64,000 nt of DNA. It comes from Melastoma dodecandrum (taxonomy: Eukaryota > Streptophyta > Magnoliopsida > Myrtales > Melastomataceae). The translations under genes were made by a program, and so were the position numbers. Numbering within the stretch: the stretch's first letter is position 1; each line of letters starts with the position of its first letter. The stretch lies in the NCBI GenBank assembly GCA_029817715.1, contig JARUPY010000534.1, forward strand, positions 4,528,501 through 4,592,500, read 5' to 3'. A model generated the notes under the pieces. The model searched no databases. It worked only from the letters and a program-made list of their open reading frames with translations, and had not been told where the DNA came from. Of the stretch, positions 63,391 to 64,000 are shown one piece after another.

Positions 63391-64000
63391 TGTAGTGATA
63401 TTAATTTTGTATCCACGGAGGCTGTCCTTTTCCCGAAATTTAAAATTTGTTTAATTAATGATGATGAAATTTAATCTTTTTTTGGTCCCGGCAAAAAGAT
63501 ATTCCCATCGTCACGGCCGAGAAATCAAAAGTAAAAAATGCTTTCAGGTTTTTTTTTGTGGAAAGCGGTATTTTGTTGTATCACAGGAAGGATTTTGCGG
63601 AACTGCTGCGATACAGCGAAGTGTTTCAGGAAATAAGGAATAAGAAAATTTAGAGAGGATATTTGGCTAACTACGAAGCCTTTTACTTTTCTTACGACCA
63701 GAATGCCTTGATCTTTCTCTTACACACCTTTCTTATCTTACAACATTTGAAGATTGTTTTTCCTTTTATATTGTACTAGGAAAGATCTAGAGAAAGCATT
63801 TTCTGTATCTTAATTCCTAGGTCATTAACTTCACCCCCGTTATCAAGGCTATTAAAACCACTCCACTACCACACTCAATGAGATTGCAAATTATTACGAC
63901 ATTTAACCCACGTTTAACACTTTCCTGTACATTAACTTATTAAGAATAGACTTTTGCTTGGTTGGGTCTTGCATAGACATATTTGTATCAAGTCGTAACA
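63391..64000. other. Intergenic to the window edge
   Basis: AT-rich sequence without supportable genes or repeats; only a 61-codon ORF with no motif is present at 63458-63643. Confidence 0.4.

Overview
The window is nuclear DNA of a flowering plant, most likely a eudicot. Multi-exon genes have GT/AG introns and encode plant-specific families (KCBP kinesin, RTFL/DEVIL peptide, ATL RING-H2, PSY1R-type receptor kinase). Intergenic DNA is AT-rich and carries Ty1/copia, solo-LTR, Mutator-like and hAT-type elements. I cannot name the species from sequence alone.

Layout. 0-7.1 kb: the 3' end of an unidentified + strand gene, then a complete 23-exon KCBP kinesin gene on the - strand. 8.3-14.5 kb: a decayed copia element with short LTRs, split by a 2,994-bp solo LTR that made a perfect 5-bp target duplication. 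17.7-21.1 kb: an intronless PSY1R-type receptor kinase. 21.3-22.3 kb: a Mutator-like element with TIRs of about 290 bp. 22.6-26.5 kb: a 13-exon PGAP5/MPPE1-like metallophosphoesterase. 28.2-28.4 kb: a 65-aa RTFL/DEVIL peptide gene with a TATA box. 30.7-41.8 kb, all on the - strand: an OBL-type lipase, the 26S proteasome ATPase RPT1, an O-fucosyltransferase-family protein, and a NUMOD3-repeat gene that looks like a decaying pseudogene. 44.5-45.2 kb: a non-autonomous hAT element with a perfect 8-bp target duplication. 45.5-54.1 kb, + strand: an ATL RING-H2 E3 ligase, a pectin methylesterase and a 15-exon alanine aminotransferase. 57.2-61.5 kb: an ARID-PHD protein of the ISWI-associated ARID5 type. 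62.3-63.4 kb: a GC-rich foldback structure of about 1.1 kb that is one large palindrome built of smaller palindromes.

The genes are independent single-gene units, not an operon or biosynthetic cluster. From memory, the set RTFL, MPPE-like, RPT1A, O-fucosyltransferase, NUMOD3 gene, RING, PME resembles Arabidopsis chromosome 1 near At1g53700-At1g53840. PSY1R, ATL and AlaAT resemble the block near At1g72300-At1g72330. The region is probably an ancient syntenic block that was duplicated and fractionated in Arabidopsis; these locus assignments need checking.

Exon models were built by hand from splice sites, conserved protein motifs and phase bookkeeping. For KCBP, the metallophosphoesterase, the lipase, RPT1, the O-fucosyltransferase, the PME, AlaAT and the ARID-PHD gene the summed exon lengths give an uninterrupted frame. 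The most unusual items are the nested-palindrome foldback at 62.3-63.4 kb and the multiply broken but otherwise well-conserved NUMOD3 gene.
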